A stretch of DNA of 64,000 nt. Source: Ridgeia piscesae. Taxonomy: Eukaryota > Annelida > Polychaeta > Sabellida > Siboglinidae. The translations under genes and the position numbers were made by a program. Shown here in pieces: positions 13,644 through 23,788 of this stretch. The stretch is taken from contig JAODUO010000120.1 in assembly GCA_025642075.2 (NCBI GenBank), positions 128,501 through 192,500 of the forward strand, read 5' to 3'. The notes below the pieces were generated by a model, which was not told the origin of the DNA, searched no databases, and saw nothing but the letters and a program-made list of their open reading frames with translations. Position 1 is the stretch's first letter, and every line of letters begins with the position of its first letter.

Positions 13644-13656
13644 AGGTTATCTGTAC
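13644..13656. repeat. Target-site duplication of nested LINE, left copy
   Basis: AGGTTATCTGTAC. Taking one copy of this sequence and removing the insert makes the interrupted endonuclease frame of the outer LINE continuous, which confirms the boundary. Confidence 0.85.
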
Positions 13657-14806
13657 TAAGACATTCTCTTTCTGGCAGCACTACTGTCTACAGTGTCCGG
13701 GCATCTTAGTACAGGAGTTTTCATACGCAATAGATCCGATGGAAAACTATTCAAATTGGCTAGACTAAAGGCAAGCACAAAAACTCGAGAACTCTGCATT
13801 CGTGAGCTACTATTTGCAGATGCTGCTGCTATCGTTGTCCATACACTAGAAGACATCAGAGAGATATGCAAGCAGTTTGAACAAGCTGCAACCATGTTTG
13901 GACTTACAATCAACACAAAAAAACTGTGACGCTCTACCAACCACCACCCGGCCAAACCTCAATCGATCCACATGTTGAAATCTATGGCACGCCACTAAAA
14001 GCAGTTAAGAACTTCACATACCTGGGCAGCACTGTTACATCTGACAACACCATTGATGTGGAAATTAACAACCGTATTCAAGCTGCCTCTGGAGCCTTTG
14101 GAGGACTGTGGAAGCGTGTATGGTCACAACATGGTATTTCAGTCTCCACAAAATGCAACGTGTACAAAGCAATTGTGCTTCCAACACTACTGTACTCAGC
14201 AGAGACATACACTTTCTATCGTCGCCATTTTAGAAAACTCCAAAGTGCATCTCCGACATCTACGACAAATTCTGGAGATCTCATGGAAAGATCACATTCC
14301 AAATGTTGAAGTCTTGAGACGGGCTAATATGTCCAGCATAGAAGCCACTCTAACGGCTTCCCAACTCCGTTGGACTGGACATATCATCCGTATGAATGAC
14401 AGCAGATTACCAAAGGCTGTATTCTATGGAGAATTAACCGAAGGGAAACGTCTTCGTGGTGGACAACGGCTGCGATACAAAGATGTAGTCAAACGACACC
14501 TAAAGGCTACACACATCACCGTAGACCACTGGGAGACACTTGCAAAAGATCGACAACAGTGGAGGCAGGCCATACACACAGGAAAAAGCCACATTGAAGA
14601 AAAGATACAACAAAAGTACCAACACGATCACAATCTCCGCCATGGCCTTCCTGATCCTTCTGCCCCTGTCATTTTCTGTGTCAACTGCGGGAGAGGGTTT
14701 AAATCACAAATTGGACTATTCTCTCACCAACGAGCAAAGCACGTAACGGACGAACCCCTACACTGATGTCATCATCGGACACGATGGACAGCAAAGAGAG
14801 AGAGAG
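13657..14806 (+). mobile_element. Nested 5'-truncated LINE, inserted antisense into an older LINE
   Basis: This fragment covers the end of the RT palm and the C-terminus. It holds LLFADAAAIVVHTLED near 13808, where the second catalytic Asp of FADD is Ala, then FTYLGSTVTSDN near 14010. It ends with a CCHH-type finger (CVNCGRGF, then SHQRAKH) near 14680-14740. One lost A in the run at 13916-13922 shifts the frame, and another shift lies near 14220. The 3' end is a (GA)n tail at 14794-14808. It is flanked by AGGTTATCTGTAC (13644-13656) and AGGTTATATGTAC (14807-14819), a 13-bp target duplication with one mismatch. Confidence 0.88.
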
Positions 14807-14819
14807 AGGTTATATGTAC
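14807..14819. repeat. Target-site duplication of nested LINE, right copy
   Basis: AGGTTATATGTAC, one mismatch from 13644-13656, directly after the (GA)n tail of the inserted LINE. Confidence 0.85.
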
Positions 14820-15215
14820 GAGGGATGCCACTGAGCACACTTGCCAGCCGGTTGAAGAAGGCCTCCTTGTTTTCATATGGGTTTGTCATTGTTGGAGCGT
14901 ACATGCTGATAATTGTGCAAAGTTGTTCTTGCGCAGAGGTAGTCTCATCGTCATGATTCTGTCACTTACTGACCGTGGCATTTCTGTCAAGCTTTGTGAC
15001 GAAGTCCTTTTTGATAGCAAAGAGTATTCTAATTCGTTGAGACTACCAGACTCTGAGAACCTTGTTTCACATAGGGCGGCGATGTCGATGTTGTATTTGG
15101 CAAGTTCCATTGCTACGAGTGCCGTACATCTTTCTGGTCGGTTAGCTCCTTCTCAGTCGAGGAGAGTCCTGACGTTCCATTGTGCAATTGCCAGTAGTTG
15201 TCTTCTTATTCTCTT

Positions 15216-16246
15216 ATCTTATGTGTATCTCTTATAATTGTAAAATGAGCTCATTTGTGTGTTTTCTGTTGATAAATATTTGAATAAAAGTGACTTTAAA
15301 ATGGCATAATTTTATTATTTATATAACTATTAGCATACAGTTTGCAGTATTTTGAAATACATTGAATAGAGTAATAATATTTCAATATTGATGTTTTTTC
15401 ATGCTAATTAATTCAGTTAATTAGCTAATATTAGTTAAGTAGTACACCAAGTTAACAGAATATATTTATACATATTATGCAGTGTGCATAACCACATTGA
15501 TTATGAGAATAAATATATATTAACTAGTCATGTAATAATGAATTAGTTAATAGGCGATAATTAGCAGGCAACCTCGACAGACAGAAGCTTTTTTGTAAAA
15601 TGCCACAATGTCCATGAATATGTTTATAATATTATACAAACATGACATTTGTAAAACCACTTTACTTATGGTAAGATATATACATTAAACAGTTATATAG
15701 TATTAATAATAAACTAATTTATAAATCAGTATTATAATTAGTAGCCGTGATTCGTATAGACGTACTCATAAATAAAAGGCTCTAATGTCTATAATTATTA
15801 AGACATTCTCACATTAATTACATTAGTAAATATACATTAGCCAGTAATTTCATATTAACACTAACATAATTAATAAGTTAATATTGGCTAATGCTAACTC
15901 GACTACTGGTTATGTTTAAAAGCTTGCAGTAAATAATTATGAAGTAAATATACTTGATGCAATGTCTGGAACCACATTAAACATTATGATCAACCATCAA
16001 TAAATACATGTCATTACAGCATAAATAATAACTTTATTAATAATTATTAACTAAATAGCAAACTCAACAGATCAATGCATGACAATGAAGCACAGTTGTC
16101 ATATTTTACTTGTTTATGCTTGACCGTGTGGTTACAGGTTGGACACATGCTGCAGGCTCAGTAGAGGCCAGTAATACATTGTTACCATTTCATGTTCTCC
16201 ATTTCAACATGCATTTGATGAAGTAATGTTTATAAATTGTTCACAG
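15216..16246. other. AT-rich, no gene seen
   Basis: Mostly TTAATTA/TAATATT-rich sequence without open frames or clear repeats. The last part probably forms the intron in front of the exon at 16247. Confidence 0.5.
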
Positions 16247-16466
16247 TGTTTCGTCACCGACTCCAGCGTCTCTTGTGCCAAATTCAAAACTGATTTATGC
16301 ACTACCATCCACAGGTGATAAAGCGCAAGATGAAAAACTGACCACATTACCCCCGCCTCTCAATACTGTCTTTTTTGCAATATTCATAATAATCTGCATG
16401 ATTTGTGCAGGAAACTTCATAATCTATTTCGTACAGAGAACGTATAATTCCAGTGTTTGTAATTAA
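16247..16466 (+). CDS. Probable last exon of an unidentified membrane protein
   Basis: A good acceptor (TTGTTCACAG) precedes 16247. From there one frame stays open for 73 codons to a TAA at 16464-16466. The peptide is Ser/Pro-rich at first (VSSPTPASLVPNS), then has a strong membrane helix (NTVFFAIFIIICMICAGNF) and a short tail YFVQRTYNSSVCN with one N-glycosylation-type NSS. There is no ATG at the exon start, which fits an internal splice. AATAAA at 16576-16581 lies 110 bp past the stop, as expected for a 3' UTR. The family is not recognised, and upstream exons were not identified, though they should lie on the plus strand before 16.2 kb. It could still be a chance frame. Confidence 0.45.
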
Positions 16467-16575
16467 GTTGTAATGTGATGTCTCTATTCTTCAACATGAT
16501 GTCCATGAGTAAAGTAAATGAGGACATTGTATCAACGTGTAACAGAGTTTGTACTTTTGTGAATTATAGTGTCTA

Positions 16576-16581
16576 AATAAA
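16576..16581 (+). promoter_or_regulatory. Candidate poly(A) signal AATAAA
   Basis: AATAAA, followed closely by the T-rich GTGTTTTATTATTATT, 110 bp downstream of the stop codon of the probable last exon at 16247-16466. Confidence 0.4.
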
Positions 16582-17138
16582 GTGTTTTATTATTATTAGA
16601 GCAACCACACTTTAAAAAGAAAGCTGTTATCTATATGCTGCTCTCGAAGGATCAGTAGTTTGAATCCTACCTGTAAAATTGATTGATTGATAGAGCCACC
16701 ATAACAGATTAACTTGACCAGAAAACCTTGTCTCAACATAATTCGTTGTTCACGCAAACACGATTCGTTTCAGTTATTGTAGCATATGCATGACGTAATG
16801 AAACACCTAAATATGAACATTGCTTTGCGTTTGCAGCATTGTGTGAATATATATTACCGTTCCATGGATTGATGGGACAATCAACTGTGAATATTGCAAT
16901 GTGCCTATGTCACGTCAGCTGAATACTATTTACGAAGTGTTGATCCTAGTGTACTGGGAGCAATAAACTATAAATATAGATACAATTACAATTAATGTTA
17001 GAGTGTTTCAATAAAACATTTATTAAAAGAAAATACAGCTAGACAATTGTTGACAGTTCTGGTTTCCAACTGATGAAAATGTACAAATTGCCTTGCATAT
17101 TACCTTATATTATTTTATATAGGTATACATGTATATGC

Positions 17139-17174
<36 letters not shown>

Positions 17175-17227
17175 TATAACATAATAATATATAACACATT
17201 TTGTCCTGGCGTGGGGAATATGCCAGG

Positions 17228-17820
17228 TACAAAACATGACCTCATAAAAATCCGTCTATAATGAAGTCTTATTCTAAATCTCTTACGTACATGTTAAATG
17301 TTGTGGAAAATAATTAAATTACGCCAAGCTAGAACATAAGAATTATGTAATTAAGTACCACGAATTTTTACCTGCTCTGAATATTCTGGATGCGACGCGC
17401 CCCCTCCCTCCGCAGGCACAAATACAACTTGACAGGTTACATGAAATATAAGCCGTACTATTGACGGGACATTCTCACAAGATTACATGTTTTCAATTTA
17501 TAATCCATCGTTTTGAAACGAGCCTTACACCACCATGTAAGGCCTGTTATTAGTGTCGGCTTCTGTCATATTGCGTCTGCCTCAGATCGACTAATTGCTA
17601 TCACCCAAGCATTATATTTCCCTTTATATTTGGGGAAATACTGCTAAATCCGTGAACAGAACAGGCATTTATAATCCGTTCTGAGTGGCAGTTGATGTCT
17701 TATTGTTGTAAAAGCAGGCATGACTGACTTGTTCTGAAAAAACCCGGAAGTAGCTCAGGACTAGGCCCGGTAACATCTGCCATCTGGCGGATAACTACAT
17801 GAACTATAAGTCTCCCATTC
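17228..17820. repeat. Dispersed repeat, copy 2
   Basis: Second copy of the repeat at 9062-9655, same orientation. It holds a short extra piece near 17523-17545 (CTTACACCACCATGTAAGG, a small inverted repeat) that copy 1 lacks. Confidence 0.85.
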
Positions 17821-18029
17821 AAAATGGCGTTCAAATGAATGTCTCTCAGGTGGCGGTTGTCATTAATTTGCGATAACCTCACATACCAAGGCGACAGCAT
17901 CAGCGTTGTATTATTTTCCGTATTGCCTCGAAGCGGCACACCTACAATCTGCTCAATCGGCAACGACCTAACGCAGCTTTTGTCGTGACAGTGTTAATGT
18001 AGTATAGGTACCTGGGGACTTACAATGTC

Positions 18030-18165
18030 AATGGCTGAACTACATCGCCTGGATGCGTACCGCCACCGTCATCTACGCCAAATCATCGGCATCTATATTG
18101 GCCTGATCGTATTTCGAACGAGGCACTGTACCAGCGGAGCCGATGCTATCTCATAAGTGAAACCG
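18030..18165 (+). pseudogene. LINE RT C-terminal scrap
   Basis: The frame reads ELHRLDAYRHRHLRQIIGI from about 18034. After a one-base shift it continues as PDRISNEALYQRS. This matches the conserved block after the RT palm in many LINEs (thumb region, HxRHLRxILGI...WxDRISN). Only about 45 residues survive, and neither the palm nor the tail is nearby. It lies 200 bp past the dispersed repeat copy at 17228-17820. Confidence 0.65.
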
Positions 18166-18416
18166 TCATAACAACTACTTTACCGTTGACATAGAAGTTA
18201 AGGTATACAAGGTTAGACCGTGAACATCTCCGCCAGCGTCGTTGATCGTGTGCGCACTCGGCCGGGAACAATGGCTGAAATTGGGACGATATGGAATATT
18301 ATGGAACCCATGTAATTGACTTTTTAAATTATTTATTTGCATATTTTGCATTTTAGAACAATTTCTACTGACATGTTAGCAATTATTTATCTGTTTTTAT
18401 ATCATGGGAACGATAC

Positions 18417-18418
<2 letters not shown>

Positions 18419-18490
<72 letters not shown>

Positions 18491-18650
18491 TATATCAATT
18501 GTTCATCAACGTTTGTTTCGCTTGTGCCATTCCACAGATGCCGCTTCTATGTAATGTTCTGCAATTAGTTTCAATATATAAATAAATCATATATATATAT
18601 ATATATACATAGAAGCGGCATCTGTGGAATGGAACAAGCGAAACAACGTG
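18419..18650. repeat. (TA)n tract plus 43-bp inverted repeat
   Basis: A 68-bp TA tract (18419-18487) is followed by an inverted repeat: 18511-18553 pairs with 18606-18648 (stem includes TTCCACAGATGCCGCTTCTA) with two or three mismatches. The 52-bp loop ends in a second short TA tract. It looks like a miniature foldback element in TA-rich DNA. Confidence 0.8.
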
Positions 18651-19014
18651 AATTACATTGCGCCTGCACAAGGAAGTGCTCATAATAAATAAATGTAAAA
18701 CCCTGTAATATCATAATAAGTCCTGTTTTTATTGTGTTTGTGTAATATGGCCGTTGAGTGATGCTGTCCGAGCCTTCATATTTCTTAGCACTGTTTCCCA
18801 TTGTATCATGTTATCGTGGGTACATCGTTTGGGTTGGTCTAAATTATGATACTTTGTTCACTGTCTTATAGCTCGTTGTATGATGACTCTTAACGGTGTT
18901 ATATTAGTTATGTATGTATTTACTCTGGTTGTCTAGAAGAGTGTCTTTATATAGGCTCTTTGATATAAAAATTGTTTACATATGATCATAATGTCCTCGT
19001 TTGTTTTCAGTTTG

Positions 19015-19125
19015 ATGGCGACTCTATCACTACCGAACCACCGACCGGCCACCACCGGGAGTCTAATTCCGGTCCGTCCGGTCGATAGTCCGGCACTATG
19101 ACCACTCGACCACCGCACCTCACAC
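19015..19125 (-). mobile_element. Possible tRNA-derived SINE head
   Basis: Read on the minus strand from about 19125, GCGGTGGTCGAGTGGTCAT resembles a tRNA A-box. About 35 bases later GGAATTAGACTCCCGG is a B-box-like string. This spacing is typical of RNA polymerase III promoters in tRNA genes and SINEs. It does not fold into an intact tRNA that I can see, and no poly(A) or microsatellite tail is clear. It sits just upstream of the first coding exon of the VWFA gene. Confidence 0.4.
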
Positions 19126-19169
19126 ATTTACACATTACTTGGAACTAATCGTGATACCAATCATTTCAG

Positions 19170-19313
19170 ATGGCTGCATGGTGTTATTGGATATGCATCT
19201 TCTGCTTTGCCGAATTCGCAATGTATAAGGCTGATGAAGACATAATCACTCCACATGCCGTTGCCTATACAATATCCGGATGCGCAAGAGACTCTGGTAT
19301 TGTTGGAATGAAG
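19170..19313 (+). CDS. VWFA/alpha-2-delta-like gene, first coding exon (signal peptide)
   Basis: The acceptor TCATTTCAG directly precedes an ATG at 19170. The 48-codon exon ends in AAG followed by the donor GTTAGA, phase 0. The N-terminus MAAWCYWICIFCFAEF is a hydrophobic secretion signal, followed by an acidic DEDIITP stretch. The next exon in this model (31192) also starts in phase 0. Assignment to the same gene rests on phase, strand and the need for a signal peptide; no residue motif proves it. The ATG at the exon start implies a 5' UTR exon upstream. The intron to the next exon would be about 12 kb and holds the 20.4-26.3 kb palindrome. Confidence 0.5.
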
Positions 19314-19733
19314 GTTAGACCGCTAGTATTATCAAATATACTCTACATATGATTAATAAGAGGTAGAAGTTGGTAGCTTTAAGCCCGGCCCACACGAGAG
19401 CTATCAGCTGAGCTAAGAGGCACGTGTGCCTGTTAGCTCAGCTGATATATCACGCCGCGTTCCAGTGCACACGGTGAGAAAGATGCTGGGCTAAATGCTT
19501 CATACCAAGTGACTTATCCATCACGTGGTCTGGTTGCCTAGCAAATTACCTCAAAACTGTCAGAAAAACACGTGCAATACTCAGATATTTCAACTAATGT
19601 TTTCTTTAAATTGTGTTTCTTTACGACAAAAACAACTCACAATTGTGAAAGTTACAACTGTATGCAGGAATGTTTGATTTATGTGGTCTTCACTGTAGTA
19701 AACTCAGTCAAATATGGTATTCATTGTAGTAAA

Positions 19734-19808
19734 CAAATGTGAAATGTGATATTCTCTATAGCAAGGCATATCATGCTTTGCTATAGAGAATATCACATTT
19801 CACATTTG
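19734..19808. repeat. 36-bp near-perfect hairpin
   Basis: 19734-19769 and 19773-19808 are reverse complements with a single mismatch and a 3-nt loop. The stem core is GATATTCTCTATAGCAA. A (TA)n tract starts directly after it (19809 to about 19873). Such long stems with tiny loops are unstable in cloning and replication. Confidence 0.9.
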
Positions 19809-19876
<68 letters not shown>

Positions 19877-20372
19877 CAATTCCGCGCTCAGGTAAACCAA
19901 CATATCAGTTTTTGAAATTGCTTCAATAGGGGCAAGTGGGCTGTCATATGAAAGGTAATATGCCCAAGTTTCAGGTATCACATTAATTAATTTTTAGTAT
20001 ACACTATGTAATAACTTATGCAACTAAAGATAGGACAACAATAACGAAAACATTTCATAATTATTTCCACTAAACAATCTATCACTATATCTACTACTAC
20101 TAATCACATTATTCCTCTTCATACATTATAATACCTTTGTTCATTTATGTAATATAAAAATGTAGGTGTATTTTAAATTGACTATTAATTAAGGTGATAA
20201 CAAGTATGTACCTCACATGTGTGTACGACACCAACAAAGGAAAATTTTTTAATCTCAAGAGCTGCAGGATTGTTGTAATATCGTACTAACTGAGATTCAA
20301 TGTTAATTACATGTGTTTTAATAAAATAGTACAATATTTAGTTTTATTTTGTAATTGTTAGACAGAAAAAGT

Positions 20373-20424
20373 GGTGTCGGACGTACATATTTTATGTACG
20401 TCCGACACCCCCTACGTCCGACAC
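20373..20424. repeat. 16-bp hairpin plus third copy of its arm
   Basis: GGTGTCGGACGTACAT (20373-20388) is inverted at 20394-20409 with a 5-nt loop. TACGTCCGACACC is then repeated once more at 20412-20424. It lies just outside the left arm of the 20.4-26.3 kb palindrome. Confidence 0.85.
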
Positions 20425-20865
20425 CATACATAATGCTTATAGAATCGCGTCTTATTTTTAAAATGGGGTCAGGGGTCATGTAGCGTCCCCTAGTGGATAG
20501 GTAGTGAACTACAAACTAGGTCAAAGAACAAGTGGATTCATCTGACGGTTATGTCTTCAGCTAATACCCAAAAATACGTCAAAAGGTCAAGAGGCGATCC
20601 TGGCGAGAGCGACGCGAAGCAAGATGTATGGTATTACTCTGACGTCCGTGCTGTTTTTGGCATACTACGAGGTTTTGTAGAACATATTTTCTACAAAATA
20701 ATCGTTTGTGATTGTATGGTAATTTTCGGCACACTCGTTTGTGATTGGTTGGTAATTTTCGGCACGCCCACGTGACTCAAACGACCACTTGTGAACGTAT
20801 ATAAACGGTAGTTTTTTGAGGTCATTATTCACTTGTATTCGTACATGCGAACACAATTATCAACA

Positions 20866-21056
20866 ATGCTGAGAACAGGATGGACCTATGCCGAAGCCGC
20901 CAGGGGCCCCGTCCCGCACGGCGTGGTACGACTGCGGGCATGACACCCATACCGGCTCATGGGGAGGCGTTTCCCCTGTTGGGACCGCCACCACCAACAC
21001 CAACACCAGCCCCGGTGGCGACAGCGTCGAATATAAACCCGGAAGCGGTTCGTGTG
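20866..21056 (+). pseudogene. Palindrome arm, exon-like remnant 1 (left copy)
   Basis: It starts ATGCTGAGAACAGG and ends at a consensus donor GTAAGT at 21057. In the right arm the same frame stays open and encodes MLRTGWTYAEAARGPV, then PAHGEAFPLLG, then a proline-threonine linker (PTPTPAPVATAS). In this left copy a base change in the C-run near 20912 breaks the frame, leading to a TGA at 20941. The family is unknown. A TATA-like TATATAAACGG at 20799 upstream suggests a promoter. The product may be the N-terminal exon of the element's own gene. Confidence 0.45.
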
Positions 21057-21178
21057 GTAAGTCTTTGTTAATGGCATATTTCGATTTCTATTTATTTCGT
21101 GTTAACCTTTTTTTTAAACGCGAATAAGCATATTGTAAATTACATGACTAAAACTCTCGTTCCTTCTTGTGGTCGGAA

Positions 21179-21360
21179 GTCCCTGCTAAAATTCCAGTAG
21201 AGCACGTCGATCTCCCACCACCTCCACAGTCACTGGGACCTTTTCAGTGCTCCCGTTGCCTAACAGAATTTACCAGGCGGAACAATGTTTTACGGCATAT
21301 CCGCCGCGGTCGTTGCAACCGCAAGAGAACGGCAGAGGACGGCCAATTGGATGCGCTTGT
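21179..21360 (+). CDS. Palindrome arm, C2HC zinc-finger exon (left copy)
   Basis: The open frame encodes VPAKIPVEHVDLPPPPQ, then CSRCLTEFTRRNNVLRHI, then RRGRCNRKR, and reaches a consensus donor GTGAGT at 21361. The spacing is C-x2-C-x12-H-x5-C, a C2HC-type finger near the classical C2H2 form. A run of basic residues follows, as in nuclear DNA-binding proteins. The inverted copy at 25310-25490 carries the same finger. It probably belongs to a spliced gene carried by the repeat; the exon 1 to exon 2 junction phase could not be confirmed. Confidence 0.5.
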
Positions 21361-21604
21361 GGTGAGTTAAACGTTATAGTAATATACTGTGCTATATTTC
21401 CGTTTCTGTCAAAATTCCGCTTTCCATCACATGCAAAGCATAACTTCTGTAAAAAAAATGGTGCTTCCTGCCCCGTCCGTGTCATAACTTCCGTAAAAAT
21501 GGCGACGCTTCCTGCCCCGTCCGTATTATGGTAAAGAGCATATGCGTAATAGTAACTAGACTTACGTTGTTCGCTCTTTACGAGGGTCCTGGTATGACTG
21601 TGTA

Positions 21605-23216
21605 GACTGTAGATAACCCTTTGGAAGGTGGCAGGTGCATTGCATAATCACTGGGCTATTCTGACATGTTCGAAGAGGCCATATTTGGTAAGGAACGCCG
21701 TCTTACGACTGTCGCGTTCATCTACCATGATTTGCCAATAACCACTTGCAAGATCTAGTGTGTGAAACCACAGGTTATAAATTATCGATACACTCTTCGA
21801 TTAAAGGCAATGGGAAAGCGTCTTTAATAGTTTTCACATTTAATTGTCTGTAATCTACTGTCTATCTTACTTCCCGGTCTTTCTTTCTTACTAACACTGG
21901 TGCAGATGACCACTCTGACGAAGATGGTTTAATCACTTGGACATCAAGCATATTAGTCAGTGTCTTTTCCTCCTCATTCTGGAATTTTAATGGAGTGCGC
22001 CTTAGTCGTTCTCTAACGGGATCTTCGTTGTAAGTATTTATGCGATGGCGTATGAGTGTGAATTTCCACAAATCAGTATTGTTCTTCGTAAAAACGCTAC
22101 CGTATTTGACTAGTAATTGCCCCAATGCAACCTGTTCCCTGATAGAAATGTTCTGTTTTGATCTAGTAAATACGTCCTATAGGTGTGTTTCCACGTCTGC
22201 AAGTATGGTGGAAACTTGTGTATCATTCAAACTATCATCTGGAATAAATGTTGCTATAGGCGGTGGTGTCTCGTTGATCTTGTTTATCTCTTCCCATGAA
22301 GGCGCATTATCCTCGACTTTGTTATCCGTCGTTTCAGTACGACTGATCTGAATATTTTCTCGACAGGGCTTTGAGATATTATCTAATGTAGCATCCATTT
22401 CTACTGCTTGGACTAGCACTTTTCCTTTCTGCAATGTAACTGATTTATTCGAGTCATTTATAATCTTCGTAATTATGGGCCCAATCCCCCCATTAATTAT
22501 GCAAGATGGAATTATTAATTCATCCGTCATTTCCGGTGAAGTTACATAAACACTGCAAGATGAGTTAGTGCATTCTACCATCACATTGCCTATATGTTTG
22601 GCCGGAATTACAATGCGTTTAGCTACTTGAATTCTACTTATATTGTACATTACTGATGGCCCCTTTTTCGTCAATGCATGAACAGGGGTGCCATCCATTA
22701 TGTCAGTGCTATCGTCAATGTCAACAATACAGTGAGTAGAACATCAAGTCCAAGGATAAAATCATCTGTTGTCGGACCCACAGCCACATCGATGTTGTAC
22801 TGATTATGTTGGATAGTTATTGGGAGTTCCTTGATTAGATAACATTGCGTGTACGACCAGTGTTCTGCATTTTTAATGATTATGGACTCTGGGGTCACAG
22901 TGTATGCTTATTCTAACGAGTCAATGAAGGATTGGCTGACCATTGACATTTGGGCAGCGGTGTCTACTACCATCAGCGTATCCCTTCCATAAATTGTAGC
23001 TGGTATCAACAGTGTATGACCTACTGTTGGTCCTATTTGTGTACTTCTGATTTTCACCTGTTCTTTGTCCTGTCTTTTGGACATGTCCAGGGGTTCATTA
23101 TCACTTGAGTGCAAGTGTTGGTCGGTAGTGCAAAATACTTTGACATTTGTCCAAGTGCTACACAGGGTGTCTACTACGACACCTACTCGATTGTTATTGT
23201 CCTGACTACCGGGCAT
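21605..23216 (-). mobile_element. Ty3/Gypsy-type retrotransposon remnant (protease plus N-terminal RT)
   Basis: On the minus strand from 23216: an aspartic protease region with LMVVDTAAQMSMVS near 22975 (active-site D-T-A motif) and DDFILGLDVL near 22760, a linker of about 170 residues (22177-22698), then the RT N-terminus EWSSAPVLVRKKD near 21885. After stops and small shifts come LASGYWQI near 21725 and LTKYGLFEHV near 21680 (RT motif A region). The element stops near 21605, before the catalytic YxDD, and integrase and LTRs are absent. Frames are broken near 22130 and 22700-22900. It fills the left part of the spacer of the inverted-repeat structure. Confidence 0.8.
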
Positions 23217-23334
23217 GCTGGAAGTTGGGTGAACACCTCTGTGTATTGCCTGGTCACACTCCCATTTTTTTTTTAGCTATCTAGCACTTGTCACATTAGT
23301 ACACTGAGAGTCTATTACGACACCTACTCCACTA

Positions 23335-23550
23335 CAATAGGGCGTACAAGTCTCGCGCGCGAAAACCAGGCTGGGGGCAGTTGGGGGGCAGGAGGTCCAT
23401 ATACTCCATGTTAACATATAGGACTCTGTTTTGTTTTTGGTCGTAATAATCGAACTGTTCCGAAATAGCGTATTTCAGTTATATTGTCCGAAGGATTATT
23501 ACAAGCAGAAGCAGTGGAACAATTAGCCAATGACAATGATCATTGTCATT
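23335..23550 (+). repeat. Dispersed repeat B, copy 1
   Basis: It aligns in the same orientation to 28503-28710. Shared strings include TAGGGCGT, CTGTTTTGTTTTTGG / CTTTGTTTTGTTTTTGG, GTTATATTGT.CGAAGGAT and AGAAGCAG.GGAA. No coding sense was seen in the repeat itself. Confidence 0.75.
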
Positions 23551-23788
23551 GGCAATTTCTTTTGACTATTTTGATAATTCCGATTTGCCGCCAAATAGTC
23601 CAAAGGTCAACTACTTGGCTTGCCACGAGATCCTTAGTGTTAGAATATGTTACAATGTACCTGAATTTTGTTTACCGTATTATTTTATAAATGAGGGTGA
23701 CCCGAGCCAACTAGTTGACCGTTTTATGGATTATGTAAATAAAATAAGTGATGCCGCTTACTCCATTTTTACAAATTGCGCCTCATAG
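23543..23788 (+). pseudogene. Unidentified protein fragment, faintly DNA polymerase B-like
   Basis: An 81-codon frame encodes PKVNYLACHEILSVRICYNV, then PEFCLPYYFINEGDPSQLVD, then RFMDYVNKISDAAYSIF. The periodic hydrophobic pattern and lack of stops suggest real but partial coding. The 'cys-x-NVP.....GD...LV..F..Y...IS..AY' layout recalls the exonuclease-side region of protein-primed DNA polymerases in Polinton-like elements. That is only a memory-based resemblance without a catalytic motif. A short palindrome (CCAATGACAATGATCATTG) at about 23528-23552 lies just before it. Confidence 0.3.

Larger units (their letters stand above)
11085..15215 (-). mobile_element. LINE retrotransposon (APE endonuclease plus RT), split by a nested LINE
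   Basis: Read on the minus strand, the element starts near 15215 with the endonuclease N-terminus (QWNVRTL, then DIAALCETRFSESG). It is interrupted at 14807-13657 by another LINE and resumes with MIGDFNARIG at about 13630 (endonuclease GDFN motif). The palm follows: FVDFSKSFDTV at about 12240 (motif A, with Asp), GVKQGCLLAP at about 12070 (motif B) and LLFADDCALV at about 11890 (catalytic FADD), then EFTYLGSTI at about 11690. The 3' end runs into an imperfect (ATG)n tail at 11085-11105. Several frameshifts and a stop just after WNVRTLLD make it inactive. About 3 kb of LINE sequence remains. Confidence 0.88.
20443..21535 (+). repeat. Left arm of a 5.8-kb inverted-repeat structure
   Basis: This arm is matched in inverted orientation by 25015-26275. 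Shared blocks in order include GTCTTCAGCTAATAC, ATGCTGAGAACAGGATGG, CCGGTGGCGACAG, CAGTCACTGGGACCTTTTCA and a minisatellite-like unit CATAACTTCCGTAAAAATGG. The arms are about 1.1-1.25 kb and the spacer is about 3.5 kb. The divergence is small enough for easy alignment but includes indels. A partial third copy, same orientation, lies at 38842-39300. Confidence 0.85.

Noticed and set aside
12930..13709. Plus-strand frames of 65 to 136 codons
   Set aside because: They are antisense shadows of the minus-strand LINE endonuclease region.
16600..16695. Possible tRNA-derived SINE tail (B-box-like AGTTTGAATCCTA followed by TTGA repeats)
   Set aside because: No A-box at the proper distance and no second copy in the window.
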